From: Pyxicephalus adspersus
Lineage: Eukaryota > Chordata > Amphibia > Anura > Pyxicephalidae
Reading direction: 5' to 3'
Assembly: GCF_032062135.1 (NCBI RefSeq)
Contig: NC_092861.1
Location: forward strand, 64,911,505 to 64,975,504
Length of the DNA stretch: 64,000 nt
Shown here: positions 24,251 to 37,804 of the stretch, piece by piece
Layout: each line of letters begins with the position of its first letter
Position numbering within the stretch: the first letter of the stretch is position 1
The notes under the pieces: model-generated
Database searches by the model: none
Told to the model about the DNA's origin: nothing
What the model saw: only the letters and a program-made list of their open reading frames with translations
Made by a program: the position numbers and the translations under genes

Positions 24251-27200
24251 AAAGGGATGTTGCCAAATAAAAAAAAATATATATATGTAGAAAAAAAGTC
24301 CACAAGTTGCAGCACACAGAAATGTAATGTGTCACGGACAATGCCAGTTTCTTGTTTAAACAATTTAAAACTTTAATTATCTGGCTGTCGGTTTGTGTCA
24401 ATGACACCAGTTTAAGACACTTTCATGATCAATCACAATTTATTGACATGTGCATCTGAGCTGCAGTTAAACCTCCTGTGCCTTGCTTTAGGTGGGTTAT
24501 TCACACCTATAAACTTGCAGGAAATACAAAAACCACTTGAAATAAACAAAGCCCACAATAAATTGCCAATAATAATTGAATCTCGAAAACAATCTTTTTT
24601 GGCATCTCTAAAGATCTTTGGTTACTTCTGTATCAAGCTCACAGTAGAAAACAAAATTGGGAAGGCCTTGAGCAACTGTTCCTTGGGATAGACCCAATAT
24701 GTTAAAATATCCTTCACAGCAAAAAACTTAATTGAGTTTCTGACAGCTGGGAGATCTTAAACTTTTTAAAAACCACTCAGAAACCACACCACGCTACAAA
24801 AGTTAAATGGTTCCCCCCAGAACCAAATTCCTTGCCAAGAGAAAATATTTTTGAGCTGAAGCAGAACTTTCACTTTTAGTAAATCAGACTCTGATGCAAA
24901 CTCAATAAAAGTCTCTGACATTATTCACACTTTTATTTTGATAGGTTTAACTTTGGCACAGAATGTACAGAATGTTTTATTTTTCTTACTATGATTTACT
25001 AATTTTGTGCTAAAAATAATAATGGATGGAACATAGAGATTGCTTAAGTAGCACTGTGTTGGCAGCTGGTGGAATATAAAGCAAAACATGCTTCTATGTT
25101 GAAAATAGCCTCTAAGAACAAATAAAATGTTTTCATGCTCTTGCCAGAGAAGTAACAATGTCTACAAGATTAAAAAATACTAATTATAAATATAATAACT
25201 TTGTCAATGTATTTTTTTTCCCATTTAGCGGACCTTCCACTAAAAGAAAAGGTCATTTTACAGTTTCTGTGTGCTTCCTCCTGTCCAAATCACCTACTTT
25301 TAGTTAGAATTATACCTAATTTATCTTCCAAGGTGTTAGGCGTGATATCACTGTGGAATGCAGAGAAGGTGAAATATTGCCAAAAACATTCATCCCATTG
25401 CAAGAATATCTACTTGCAAGCTTTTGACTGCTCCGCTCTCCGCTGGGATTTTTTTTTCAAAGGACACTGACATTATCCTCACCTACTGCTACCTAGAAGA
25501 GGTATATAAATCTACCTTTTTTAACATTTTTCACCTATTATGAGTGGGTCATTTAACAGAGGGCCCAGAGAGTGTAAATTGACCTTCCATTTAAGTGGAA
25601 GGTCCCTTTTAAGAGCAAGATTTACCTCTTTAGTTGAACATTTTGTTATTTAGTAAAGGTAAGGACATTTAGATCTGGTCTCTATAATGGTTAAGCTTGT
25701 TGTCCCCTGGATATACTAAATATATACAGCACCAGAAGAGATTCAGTTACAAAGCCATAGTAAAGGAGTTGTAAATTTTTCCATTGCCTTAGTCTAGAAT
25801 AGCAATGCTTCCCCTGGGTCAGTAGGCCAGTAAAGCCAATATGAGAGGCAGTGCAATACAACAAAACAAGGTTTTAAAACAATAGCAGATATCACCATGC
25901 ATGTCATTTTTCTATGTAACTCTAAACACATTGCGTTAAGCTTTTCCTATAGCTATCTCCTTAAAAAAATCAATAAGACAGCGCAAAAATGCTTTTCATT
26001 GTGCATTTGTGGCTTATTTAAAAACATTTGTAGCTTGAATGTTAATCAAGTACTTATATAAATTTAAACAACTAGTAACAGTATATTTATCTTACAATAA
26101 ACACTTGCATGGCTCTGTATGAGCACAAGGTGTAAACAGTCTTGACTAGATGTGCTGATCAATTTATTCCTAGGGAACAGCATTAGTGTGATAGAGTAAG
26201 TTTGCCAAAAATCATAAATCAGTCCTCATTGTCTTAGTCAGCAAAGTTGATACTAAAGAAAAGCACTGAAATGAAATCACAACTGTAATTCAGTTTAGTA
26301 TCTCAAAGCAATTTGTCCCTGTAGCTGTCTCCTGTGTCTGGAACTGACAACCTTTTTGATTAAAACAAGTTAAAGTTAAATCTCTTTTCACTTACTCTGT
26401 GACTGTGTGGTCTTGTATATACACAAGATCACCGTGTAGGAGAATAAAAAATTCAGTTAGAACTGAAAACAGACATCAGGAAAATTGGTATTCTTTTGGA
26501 GAAAAGATGAGCAATTTTTGTTAGTATTGCTGCTTACAAATGGCAATGCATGTTAGGACTTGTGGGTTCTGTGTAGTTGGTTTAGTGGGTGTAAGTGGAG
26601 GAGAGAACACATAGACACTGTGCATGTCTTGATGGATTATTGGCCCAGTGGCCATTCCAGATAATGAAAGAATTGATAAAAAAAAGTTTCTCTACGTGTT
26701 TTGCAGGAAAATCTTCATCAGGAGGAACCAAATGTATTTAGAGAAAACATTTGCTGGATTTATGGGGTCAGAGCATAAAGAGCAACCTATAATTTCCACA
26801 AAGAATGAGAAAAAAGAGGAAGATCTACTGCAACAAAAGCATTTTTTAAGAACATGCCCATTGGATGATAATAATCTCAAAAAGTAACGGAGGGCATAGT
26901 GGTACGCTTTATGCTCCCATACACTTCTGTTGTTTCCTGATAAAGCTTTTTCTGAGAAAGATGTAGAGGAATGTTTTTTTTCATCATATTTGCCTTAAAA
27001 ATTTGGATGAAGAGTACATTTTGTGAACACGCTATTAAAATTTCTGCGTATACTGTATCAATATTGGTATATATGCCCTAAATATTGTAAATTCACCTTC
27101 ACCATTTGGTATATGCTTTTTTATCATGTGCTATAATAAAGAATAATTGGTTTTAAGTTACGAGCTATAATTCACCATTAAAGTCCTATTCTAATAGCTA

Positions 27201-28915
27201 CAGTATGTTTATAATACAAATATGGGGTGTTGGTACCATATATCAGACTATATTCTAATTTAAAGGGCAACCTGGCAGAAAAGGTGCTAAATTGTGATTC
27301 AGTGATCACAGAAAACAAAGAAGAAAAAACATTGAAACCTTTTAGGTGAGTACATGCATCTTCAAATACATTTAATAAATTCCTAAAATACTCTTTGTTG
27401 ATTATTAGCAAAATGACATAAGACAGTGTTGTTATTTGTTTAGTGTATATACACCAACAGTTTTTATTAAAGCTCCCCAAGACTTATGTTGTTAGTTAGA
27501 AAATAAAGATTTCATTCCCATAGGTTTACTGTGCATATTGTCCCTCAACAAAAAAGGAGAAAATAGCTTTCACAGCCTCTAGAATAAAACATGTGAATCA
27601 TATGAAGGATATTTCTAAACTAAATGCAAGAAATGCAATTAGAAAGGTTTGGTGCTATATTTAAAGCTGAGCCCCAAGAAAACTAAATATACAGAAGAAA
27701 ATACAAATAATAATAATTATTGTATGAGAGATGTTTTATCTGCCAATGGATTTCTGTCCATCCAGACCTGATCTTTTATTTTTACTTACTGTACCCTTCT
27801 TAACCCTAACCTGTAACTGGACCATAAAATAAGTATCAGACTGATGGGATCATCTATCTAATACCATGATACTTTGTACTGTATAGTACATTGCAAGACA
27901 TTGATGCCATCCTAAATAGCTATTATTAAATAATTAGTGTCTCTTCTGTGCTGAACTAAAAAGTCTAACTCTTGTTACTATGCTTTAAAATATATGTAGA
28001 ACCAAAGCAACACATTTTTATAATAAATCAATAGCATTCATCTGGTTTGATGACTTTTATTGTATTAAAATGACTTTTTCCAGCAAATAACATTTTAAAT
28101 GACTACTTTTGCCTATTTGTTGTGCAGCTGCTCATGCTGTCTGCTTTGTCTTGCATGCTTTAACAGTAAAGTAGTTACTGTTCAAGATCAGACAGTTGTG
28201 TGTCAGATCTTCTGTCAGTTATGTAATGGATCATTCAGTTATTCCCTGCAAAGATATAGAAAAATAATGGCTTTTCCGAGGCTCCTGTGCTTCATTACCC
28301 GGAAAGGCTTATTTACAGCGTGTATCACTCTGTTTTGAATAACGCTATCACCATACAGGTGCATCAATTGAGTAAGATTGTCGGTGCTTTTCTTTTGATC
28401 AGTTACTGGGTTACATGCAACACAAACATCACTTGCTGTATCAAACCTAAATTACATCTCATCAAAGATGTCTGCACTAAGTGGAATTCCATCTTACACA
28501 TGACACATCTTTGTAAAATGGAAAACAGGCACAGAGTAATGGACCCATACATCAAAGACTGAAAAGAAGGGACTTACAAATCTTGTCCACAGAACAACAT
28601 TGTTTATATGGCAGTTTGTTAATAGCTTCCACTAAGATATCATACTCTAGCAGAGCAGGCTGCTTTTTTTTTTTTTACTTAATTCCATATTAACTCCATA
28701 TTGCGTTATCTAAACAGCAGTCCATTGGTACTGGTTCAACATTATGCCTATTAGATTACTAACAAGTTTTCAGACTTTTACAATATAAAACATGCACTGT
28801 TGCATTTAAAATCTAACTGGCTTCAGTTTAAGCAAATGTGAAAGACTGAAAAGACCCTGACCCCCAGAGCCTACCTCCTTTATTTTAGTGGACTTCAAGA
28901 CCAGGTAAAAAGAAC
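24251..28915. other. Intergenic, nothing firmly recognised
   Basis: About 4.7 kb of AT-rich sequence. Near 26685-26725 the phrase TCTCTACGTGTTTTGCAGG followed by TCTTCATCAGGAGG resembles part of a known vertebrate repeat, but I cannot delimit it. No exon-like frame has both a splice acceptor and a donor. Confidence 0.35.
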
Positions 28916-29019
28916 AAATAGCAAATGACTTTTAGGAAATATATTCCAGGTTTGCTGAATCACCCAGCTTTACTGATAAAAGTATCCTCTCCAGGCTTGG
29001 AGAGCTTTCATAAATCAGG
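28916..29019. mobile_element. Foldback MITE, right half only
   Basis: Contains GCAAATGACTTTTAGGAAAT, CCAGGTTTGCTGAATCACCC and GGAGAGCTTTCATAAATCAGG, the right inverted half of the family. The left half is absent. Confidence 0.75.
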
Positions 29020-29198
29020 AACTGAGACTGGAGATAGCATGCAGGAGCCAATCAAAGCTTTGAGAAACATTGCATGAGACTGTTAGAGATCATCTATACA
29101 CATCAATGCTACCCAATTTGTGTTTCATACAACTGCAAAACCACTCAAACCCCACTAATCTGAACTTGAACTAACTGAACTCCGACCAGTAATACAAA

Positions 29199-29404
29199 GG
29201 GCCTGATTTAATAAAGCTTCTCAAGACTAGAGAAGAAAGACTATCATGGGTGAACCAGGATGAACAGCAAACCTGGAATGGATTTTATATATTATTATTT
29301 GACAAATGTCTTCAATCTTGGACCAGATCCATTCCAGATTTACTGGATAACCCAGGTTCATCCATGATAGTCTATCTTCTCCAGTCCTTTTAAAAATCAG
29401 ATCC
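29199..29404. mobile_element. Foldback MITE, full length, divergent subtype
   Basis: Starts GGGCCTGATTTAATAAAGCT and ends near TTTAAAAATCAGATCC. The arms carry GACTATCATGGGTGAACC and its inverted partner GGTTCATCCATGATAGTC. These differ from the other copies and define a subfamily. Confidence 0.75.
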
Positions 29405-31249
29405 ATAGTACAAAACCTTTTAATGCGTTCATTGTAAATTGGAGTCCATATAACAGGTCAATCACGTTTATATTTTGAGAATTAGAACAGTGACAGGTTT
29501 TTTTGTTATCTGTATTCTAATTAGGGCTAGTTCCATGGCTTGTTTCATGACCATGCAGACAAAATAGGAAATCTCAGAAACATTGTGATTAAAACTGGAC
29601 AGAGGTTATTACAATTCTTTTTCTCTATGTACATATCATACTCACCACCTGGTTAAAGAAGAGAGAACTAACAATGCAAACCTAGCACGGTTTCTAACCC
29701 TTCCTCTCAAACCCGTTGTTTAACTGTTAAATTCTGAAACTTAAGTAATTAAAAGTACTGTGCATAATTTTCCTTGGTATCTTTTTCTGCAGTCTGATTA
29801 GATTACAGTACTTAAATGGGTTTCAGGTTATTGGAAGCTTCTGTTGTCAAGGAGTAACGTATAGAAGTTCTTAATGTGTCACATCAATACTGGAACCTCA
29901 AGAGCTTTCACTTTGAAAAGGTTACATATACATCTAGAGGTATCTGTTCAGAATTATACCAGGTTCTGACATTTCTTTACATGTGATTCTTCTAAAGCTG
30001 AGATCTCCTGCAGTATAGAAACAAAGTAAAGGTATTTCTGAACATGTTTGTAATTATAACTATCCCCTTAGCAACCTAGGGGTCTGTTTGTAATGGTAAG
30101 AAAAGTCTAAACTCATTTATCCCCTGCATTTGTTACCTCCACCCATATGCTCCTCTATTTTTACGTCTGGCTGGTGTATATAGAAAAGGGTGAATATTAT
30201 AAAAGCATCAAGGGCTCTAGAAAATATTTGGTTAATCTGGCATCATGATGAACAGATGTGAACTGTATTCACCATTTAAGAGTAAATCTTGTAACAATAT
30301 TTTGTTTTATAATGAAAGAAAATGTCAGCCCAGAAATAGTAATGCAGATGTCCAAAGAATAGTGACATAGAATGTGCCTTATAAATTAAATGACTATGAG
30401 TATACATGATCAAACTGACATTGGCTGTGAAATGATTCATGCTCTACTTGCATTTTTAGTTTTCATAGATATTTCTTTACATTTTTCTGTAGAATATATT
30501 GTCTTTAAGGGAAATCTGTTGGATGGATACAAAGTAAATTGCCTTAACAATCATCCAAACAGTAAATGTAAAAAAATGTATAAGGTCTTATTAAACAATA
30601 TGCAAATATGTATATTAAGTCTTCAGTCACTTGGATGGCATGTATGACAATAAACCCTTGTTTCAGGAACAAACAGCAAAACACTACTGAAGTCATGTGA
30701 TCTATAACTATTAGTTGACTTTCAAAATCAATTAGATATCTACTTTCTGATCCAGTACACAATGATTAGGTCAGTAAAAATTGGTAAAGCTAAACAGGCT
30801 ATTATTGATAGCCATATTTAATACAGTTTTTTACTTGTAAAAGCAGAAGCACAGATTGGTATACCATGCAATAAAATTCATTACCCTTCCTAACTCCTTA
30901 CTGCCCATATGGTTATCCTACCTGCCTTTGTCCCAACGTAATATCAGAATCTGTTCTAATGTCAGGCTTTGGTATTTCCCTGTGGATCTTAGACTAGGGT
31001 TGGAAGGACCAGTACTAGGTGCCATCAGATTCTGCATGCACATATGTTGATACAAAACATGCTGACAAAAAAGAATAGTATTTAAGAGAAATTGGGCTTG
31101 GCTGTGTAAAAACTGAGAACAGCTTGGGCAAAATTACAAAACCTCCTACAAATAAATCTGGACTGAAAGGTACTTTAAAATTCCTCAAAAATGCTGGTCC
31201 ATATTAACTAAATAGCATTGCATAGTTGCTGCAGATTTCTCAGCTGAAC
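29405..31249. other. Intergenic, nothing recognised
   Basis: AT-rich with no gene, RNA or repeat signal seen. Confidence 0.4.
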
Positions 31250-31965
31250 ATACATGATATACGTCTCCTGTTCCCTTACATCCCAAGGGTGCTATGTTGG
31301 AGGCCATTAGAATACAGTAACTCATTGTCATGTTCAAAAATCCAGTTTGTGATGATTTGACCTTTGTTACATGGTGAGGTAACCTGCTGGAAGTAGCCAT
31401 CAGAAGATAAGTATACTGTGGTCATAAAGGGTTAGACATATTAACAATACTAAGGTTGGTGGTAGAATTTAATCAATGCTAAGTTGGTACTAAAGCTAGG
31501 TACACACGTGCAATAATTGTCGTTAGAAAACGAACGACTAATGACAGAACAACGATTATTCAGGTTTATTTTGAACGATCGTATTGTGCACAATTCTGTA
31601 CATGCTGTAATGATACGATTGTTCAAATATAATTCCATCAATAATGTACACACGCTAGATCCGATCATTTGAACGATGAAGAAAGTGACACCTAAAGGAG
31701 AAAGTGTACTGCAGAACAATCCACGATCACTGAATGACTGTACACACAATAGATTGCGAACGATGGTTGGTCATTAGTTTCCAGCGACAATCCTCGTTCA
31801 TCGGCCTCGTTGTTCACAGTTTTTGTTAACGATTATCGGACGAACGTTAGTCGTTAATCGTTCATTTCCAATGATAATTATTGCACATGTGTACGCAGCT
31901 TAAGGGGCCCAAAGTGTGCCAAGATAATATCCCCCACACCATTACACCATAATGTTTGTAATAAG
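31250..31965 (-). mobile_element. Tc1 remnant split by a MITE insertion
   Basis: 31250-31493 reads as antisense Tc1 family text (CTCATTGTCATGTTCAAAAA, GCTGGAAGTAGCCATCAGAA, TGGTCATAAAGGGTTAGACA) and stops at TTGGTACTAA. The text resumes at 31901 with TAAGGGGCCCAAAGTGTGCC and continues through AATATCCCCCACACCATTAC to about 31965. The two halves join in register across a 407-bp element at 31494-31900. Coding is destroyed. Confidence 0.8.
31491..31903. mobile_element. AGCTRSGTACACA-type MITE inserted in Tc1, TAA duplication
   Basis: The element 31494-31900 begins AGCTAGGTACACACGTGCAA and ends, in reverse complement, AGCTGCGTACACATGTGCAA. TAA at 31491-31493 is duplicated at 31901-31903. Because the target is known Tc1 sequence, the empty site can be inferred as TTGGTACTAAGGGGCCC, which fixes a 3-bp duplication. 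This matches PIF/Harbinger behaviour. The interior is rich in AACGAT/ATCGTT repeats and has no transposase. Confidence 0.85.
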
Positions 31966-34900
31966 GTATCAATTGTACACACAGGTAACATATTATTTCT
32001 AAAAATGAAACACTTTTAGAGATGTAGATCTTAAGCAAGTCTTACGTACAGTTTTCATATGAAGGGTTTGTATTGTTTTCCATGAATTTAATCAATGCCA
32101 ATGGTGTGGTGTGGTTTCTCTTTAACATTAATATTTGCATATTTTACCATTTATATTTTTATAAACGCCTTAACATTTTTTTTATTAACTTTTACAATAT
32201 AGAAAATGGATTCATCCAACAGTTATATAATTTGATTCACAGTCTGGTAATATTAGCTAACTCTGATTTCATTTCCTTGTATCTGACACTCTTTTGTCTA
32301 CTCTTACTTAATGTGCCAGTATTCCTCTTTAGGTGTCACTAAACAGAACTGTCTGCTGGTGACAGCTTTTTGGCTTTACAAATTCCTTAATCCTCTGACC
32401 TTTTTATTTTGCTGGTCCAGCATATTATAGCACCTTTCTGGGGATTTGAATGACTGCTCGTTGGCATGTTAGTAGCTTAGTAATACTGTATTTTGGTTTA
32501 AACTGTCCTAAAGTAAAGAATAAAAAATCTGATGAGGTCTCAAAATGATGACTATTTTCTAAAAGATAATGAATTCAATAAAGAGCAAGATATCAAATAC
32601 ACTGAATATAATGAAATATGTTCTATTTCATACATCAACATTAACAGAAAACTATTTTCAGATGAAAAAGAACTTTTTGCTTTAGACTTAAGCAGGGTTG
32701 ACAACCCATTACGAATAAGAAATGTAAAATTTAAATTTTCTTTAAATAAAATATGATTTTTTTATTGACAACACCCTAATACAATTACAGACACAATGCA
32801 CAAGACATGAGTCTATTGGTGTATTTTCTGTTAGTAGTGGTTTAACAATAATAGACATGATACAAATTTATGAAAAGGTCCGAACATTTGGCCAAATAAC
32901 ATGACATATTTCTGTAAAATGGTATAGACTGTCATAAAATGTTAAATTCTACAGACTGGTAAAATGAAATATATTATGTGCCAAATTTTTGCACCCTATC
33001 CACCTCTGCTGGGTACAAATGTTTTTCCGACCCACTTAGTGCAGTGTTTTTGTCCCCCAATTCCCATTGGGTACTGCTGTCCCCCACCTCCTGCTGAGCA
33101 TTCCAATTCCTACTTCTGGAATCACCCCTCCTTTTCCTGTTCTTGCAAACCTAGTGACAGTGGTCCTTGGATCAAAGAGCAATGTACTTGACTATATTTG
33201 TCTTATTTTGCAAAACAGTTTAAAAAGCAGTGATGATGGATAAAGAACATTAACAAGTGGCAAATTAGATTTCAGTTTACTGAGGTTAGATTATAAAATG
33301 ATTGCTGAGTACTCCCTATGATGTGTTTCTGTACTTTACACCATGATTTGAGATTAATATATGATGTGCAATATATAGTATATATACATTATACAACATT
33401 CTGTGCAATAAAATGATAATTTGACCAAGATAAAAACTACTTGATAAACTTTGAACACTGACATTAAATTGATAATAACTTATAGAACTTTCTCCTTTTT
33501 AAAAAAAAGAATTTCAGGGTTAATATGGTGTGTCCAGAGAAACAGAACATCTGTGACCTCCAAATCATGGACAGGTGCTGATATTACATTCTGTGTGTTC
33601 TCTGTATCTCTCTTTCGGACACAGTGACAGCTTTGTTCCCAACAGACGCTTGTCCCTTACTGCATCAGACTGAAGACTTTTATATAATCATTCACAAGAT
33701 GAAATGACTGACCTCTAGTGTGTGCCAGTTCTCACCAGGCAAGACTGCCTGATATAAAATCAAAGAAAAACAAATGATTAATTATAAAATGATACAATGC
33801 CATTGTCGGTTCCTTGTAAACTGGGAACTCAAATAGATTTATTTAAAAATTATCTTTAATGTACATGTTCCAATGACTCTAAAATCTAAGTAGAAATTCT
33901 CCTGGGATTTCTTCTTTTTAATATTAAAGAGTCATTTGTGTGACAGCATTGATGGTATATTAGACATAGCTCCCTTCCAAGCAACTGACTCCAGTTTGGC
34001 CAGCAGTGTAGGACCATACTGTATAGTTTTATGAGAATGTAGATGAGGAAATCTCTCATTTCAGTTGTTGAACCTATTGCTATTTTTCGGTATCTGTTAC
34101 ATATTCAAAACTTGTAATCTCTTACTCTTCCATATAGAACAAAGAAGGATTAAGAATTCTTCACAAGGACATTTTCCAACAAGCTGGGAAAGCTGTGCAA
34201 TAAAAAGCACCTTTAACTGTCTTAGAAACTGAGAAATAATGTGACAATTGCCGGCTTTGCTTGTCAGCTTAGGTTTGCATGGGTTTATCAAGTTGTTTAT
34301 GTGCATCCTATGATTCCCAGCCAGAACAGAAAATTTTGAAAAAAACTTTGCATAATAATTGTTATATTTCAGTTTTAGCTCTTATAAGTTCTTATAATAA
34401 CATAGGATTCTGGCACACGTTATACCATTCCTACACATTGCAAATTTGATGACTTTGAGTTGATGAGTTTAAGTTCTATTGGTGTACATGCATGGTAAAG
34501 AACTCCTGTATATTGATGAGTGATATGTTGAGACTATATACATATAAATGCAGTGAACAAAGCAGGCACCTTCTCAAATGGAGCTGGCTACACATTGTAC
34601 AAAATGATATTAGGAAGCAGGGAAGTGGTGAGTAGAAGTAAACTGGGGTATAAATGGCCATAATATATAAATGATGGGTATATGTGGATCATTAGAAATG
34701 TCCTTGAATAAATCAATCATGGAAAAAAGCATTTGTACACCTTGTAACCTTGCCTAGCCCCACATTTATTATTATTTTACAGCTTTGTAACTTTTTTTTT
34801 TCCAAGTTAAAGCCAAATCCTAAAATAAATGCAGTAAAATATTTTTTTGGACGTTTTGGAAGCTTTTAGGACCTGAAACAGATCTAATTGATGATGTGTG

Positions 34901-37756
34901 TTATGTGCACTTGCATGTCTTATTTCCATTTATTTGTTTATTATTTCGAATAACATCCTAAAGATCTACTCACATCTTCTAGTGCATTCAGTTAAAGCAC
35001 ATTCATTTTTATGACCATGTGTTTTCAGAGCCGCATTATCTTAGTGCATCAGGGTGCTTGTTAAAATGAATGGCAAATAATTTGCTAACACATGTAGCAG
35101 AGGAAGCAGTCCCTAAATGTCTTGTGCAAAAAGAAAACAATTTAAAATACACAAAAAAGGCTGGTGAACTGCCTTGAAAAATCATTGGTCATATATCCTT
35201 CCTAATTCACGCAGAAAAGATTGCTAAGATTTCCAGAACATGGTTTAAAAAGTAGCTTCTACCTTTTTATGCATTGTCTCTTAGTATTGACACTTCTAAA
35301 ACTTAATTTCACTTTCCCATTGCAGTTGTAGTGTGATAAAGAAAATTAAAAAGTAGAGAAGAGCAATTTCTATTCAGCCTAAGGTCACTTGGTTTCAGAT
35401 GAGAAATTTAATGAAAATATTGTGGAGATACTTAAATGTAATGATGAGCAACCTCTTGCTTGATTATAAATTTTGCCAGGATGTTTTTTCATCATTACAT
35501 CATTATAGAAGCACAACACAAATAAAGAATGATACTTGGAATCAAATTTATTTTACTGGCAGAAGAGACTGTAAAAATGTTGGAAATTAGGCAGAAATAT
35601 AATCAACATAAAAGTAATTTATAATGTAATTGGGATAGAATTTCTCATTTAGATTAAAATACCACTGTTTATTTATAGTTCATTGTATAGGATGTTTTTA
35701 TTCCTCTCGTTGTTATACCTACATGGTTTATGAGATGGAGATTTTGATCATTTTGTACCTGCAGCAGTAAATGCCCTTCCATCATCAGTGAAGGAAAATG
35801 AATGTTGATTATGTAAGTTTTGTACGTAAGTGTTTTTGTCCTTTGCACATCCGCAGAGTATATTTAGTGAACTGTATAAAGAATATGCAAATTAAAGATT
35901 TCCATGAACACTGAAGCTCTATAACAACTGCACATAATGACTAATAAAAGAGCCAAAGTAGTGTTATATGACCATTTGCAAATTTTTCCTGATTTACTAC
36001 TACTGTCCCTTTGTGTTTATGATTTCTATTGCTTTTTCGTGTTCTTTTTGCTAAAGGTTAGTTTCACAAGCAAAGGATACATATTCATTATATGTGAAGT
36101 CTTGGTAGGTAATTTATTATATTATGTTACAGTTGTGTTATTTATTTTGCACTCTCATACCAGTGTAGAACCATCCACATTAGCTATATGGTATTTATGG
36201 ATCAAGGCAAATCTATCAAGGATGGAATTATTAATGTTGCTATTCTTTTTGTGTAGATTAGAAAATGAGTCAGTCAGGTGCTCTCTTTAATAATGTCCAT
36301 ATCTCAAAGCTACCCGGCACAAAATAAATTACAGGTTCTCTTCTCTCAGATATAGTCCCCAAGTAACTGTCAGCATCCAACATCCCCAGTAACCTATAAT
36401 TTGCAATGCATCCCTCTGCATCCAACGTTCCAACAGAATTGGAGGATTCTATTTAACTTGATAGTCTCAGACCACCCCTTCTCGGCATCCTACACTTCCC
36501 TGTCAACCCTGTCAAAGTGATTTTTGGACATGAATTTAAGTTATGCAAAGGTGATGATGTTATAAATGTGTGATGTCATCCTGGATTTCCAGAGACAATA
36601 GCTGTAATAATACCTGTGCTCATATGGTTTTTTTTATATAGGGCTGTATGCTGTCAGCTTCTACTTTTCCAATTTTTGACATGAGGTTAATACTGTTTTT
36701 ATTTAATTTGCATTACAGAAAGCCTTTCTTTGTTGAAGTATTTATTATACAATGCAAAAATTATTTTGAGGCAAGAAATAATACCACTAAGGTGGTAGAG
36801 AACACAAAGAAGCCCTCAAACCATGCTAATCATATTTCACGGAGCCAGCTTAATTCAATACAATAAGTAGCAAATACCTGCTCTTTTACATTTGTTACTG
36901 AAAAAGAAATATTTGACCTGTTCCATAAAATAACCATTACAAAACTTGCAGTTCGCCTATACATCATTGCTAAAAAGAAGAAAAAAAAGTCTTTGTCTCC
37001 CTAAACTTTATAACAAAAAGAGAAGAATAGGGCATACATACTGCATTTCATAGTGAGCGGGCACTTTGTTCTTCTAGCTATTGTGCTTCCTTGTATTCCC
37101 TTGGGCAAAAGAATCATTTTGCACTTGCTAAAGAATTGGCAAGCTCAGGTCTTGCATTTGAATGACTTCTGGTGCATCAGATCTACATTTTGAAAGTCAT
37201 ATTTTCAGATAAAAGAGGTATCAGTTGGGAAAAATAATCATCACATCAATTCAGGGTCAGGAAAGACTTTCCTGTGTCACATATGAAATACGAGCTGGTT
37301 GAGTCATCTGATCTAGAATAAGAAAACATCACCATTTACAACAGAATTCACAATGTCTTGTGCACCTTTAGGGGATTTTTCTTAAAAGCTCAAAACATGT
37401 ATTCTTTGTCCTTCATTGAGATGTATTGCCTCTTTCTTTGAAGGGAAAAAATATTGAATTCCCTAAACCTTTTATTAATAACCTGTTTTACAAATCTTAA
37501 AAGAAATACTTTGACTACAAGTTAGAGACAAATTGGGAAACTCTGGAAACACAAAAAGTCAAATCAGTTAAAAATTGGTACTTAAATTTTCTTTTTAAAT
37601 TGAGTTAGGATGGCTTTTACAGAGAGCAGCTAACTTAGATGACAATGAAGGTGTTCAAAATGTTTATTTTTCCACTTTGTGTTGCAGTTCACAATAAGTT
37701 TCTTCCTGAGCAAAGTCAACATCTTATCCAATGTAAATCCCTAGCAGCTCAAGTTA

Positions 37757-37804
<48 letters not shown>

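Noticed and set aside
26648..26887. 79-codon Lys/Glu-rich frame on the + strand
   Set aside because: The opening portion resembles part of a known vertebrate repeat (CTACGTGTTTTGCAGG...TCTTCATCAGG) and there is no splice or homology support.
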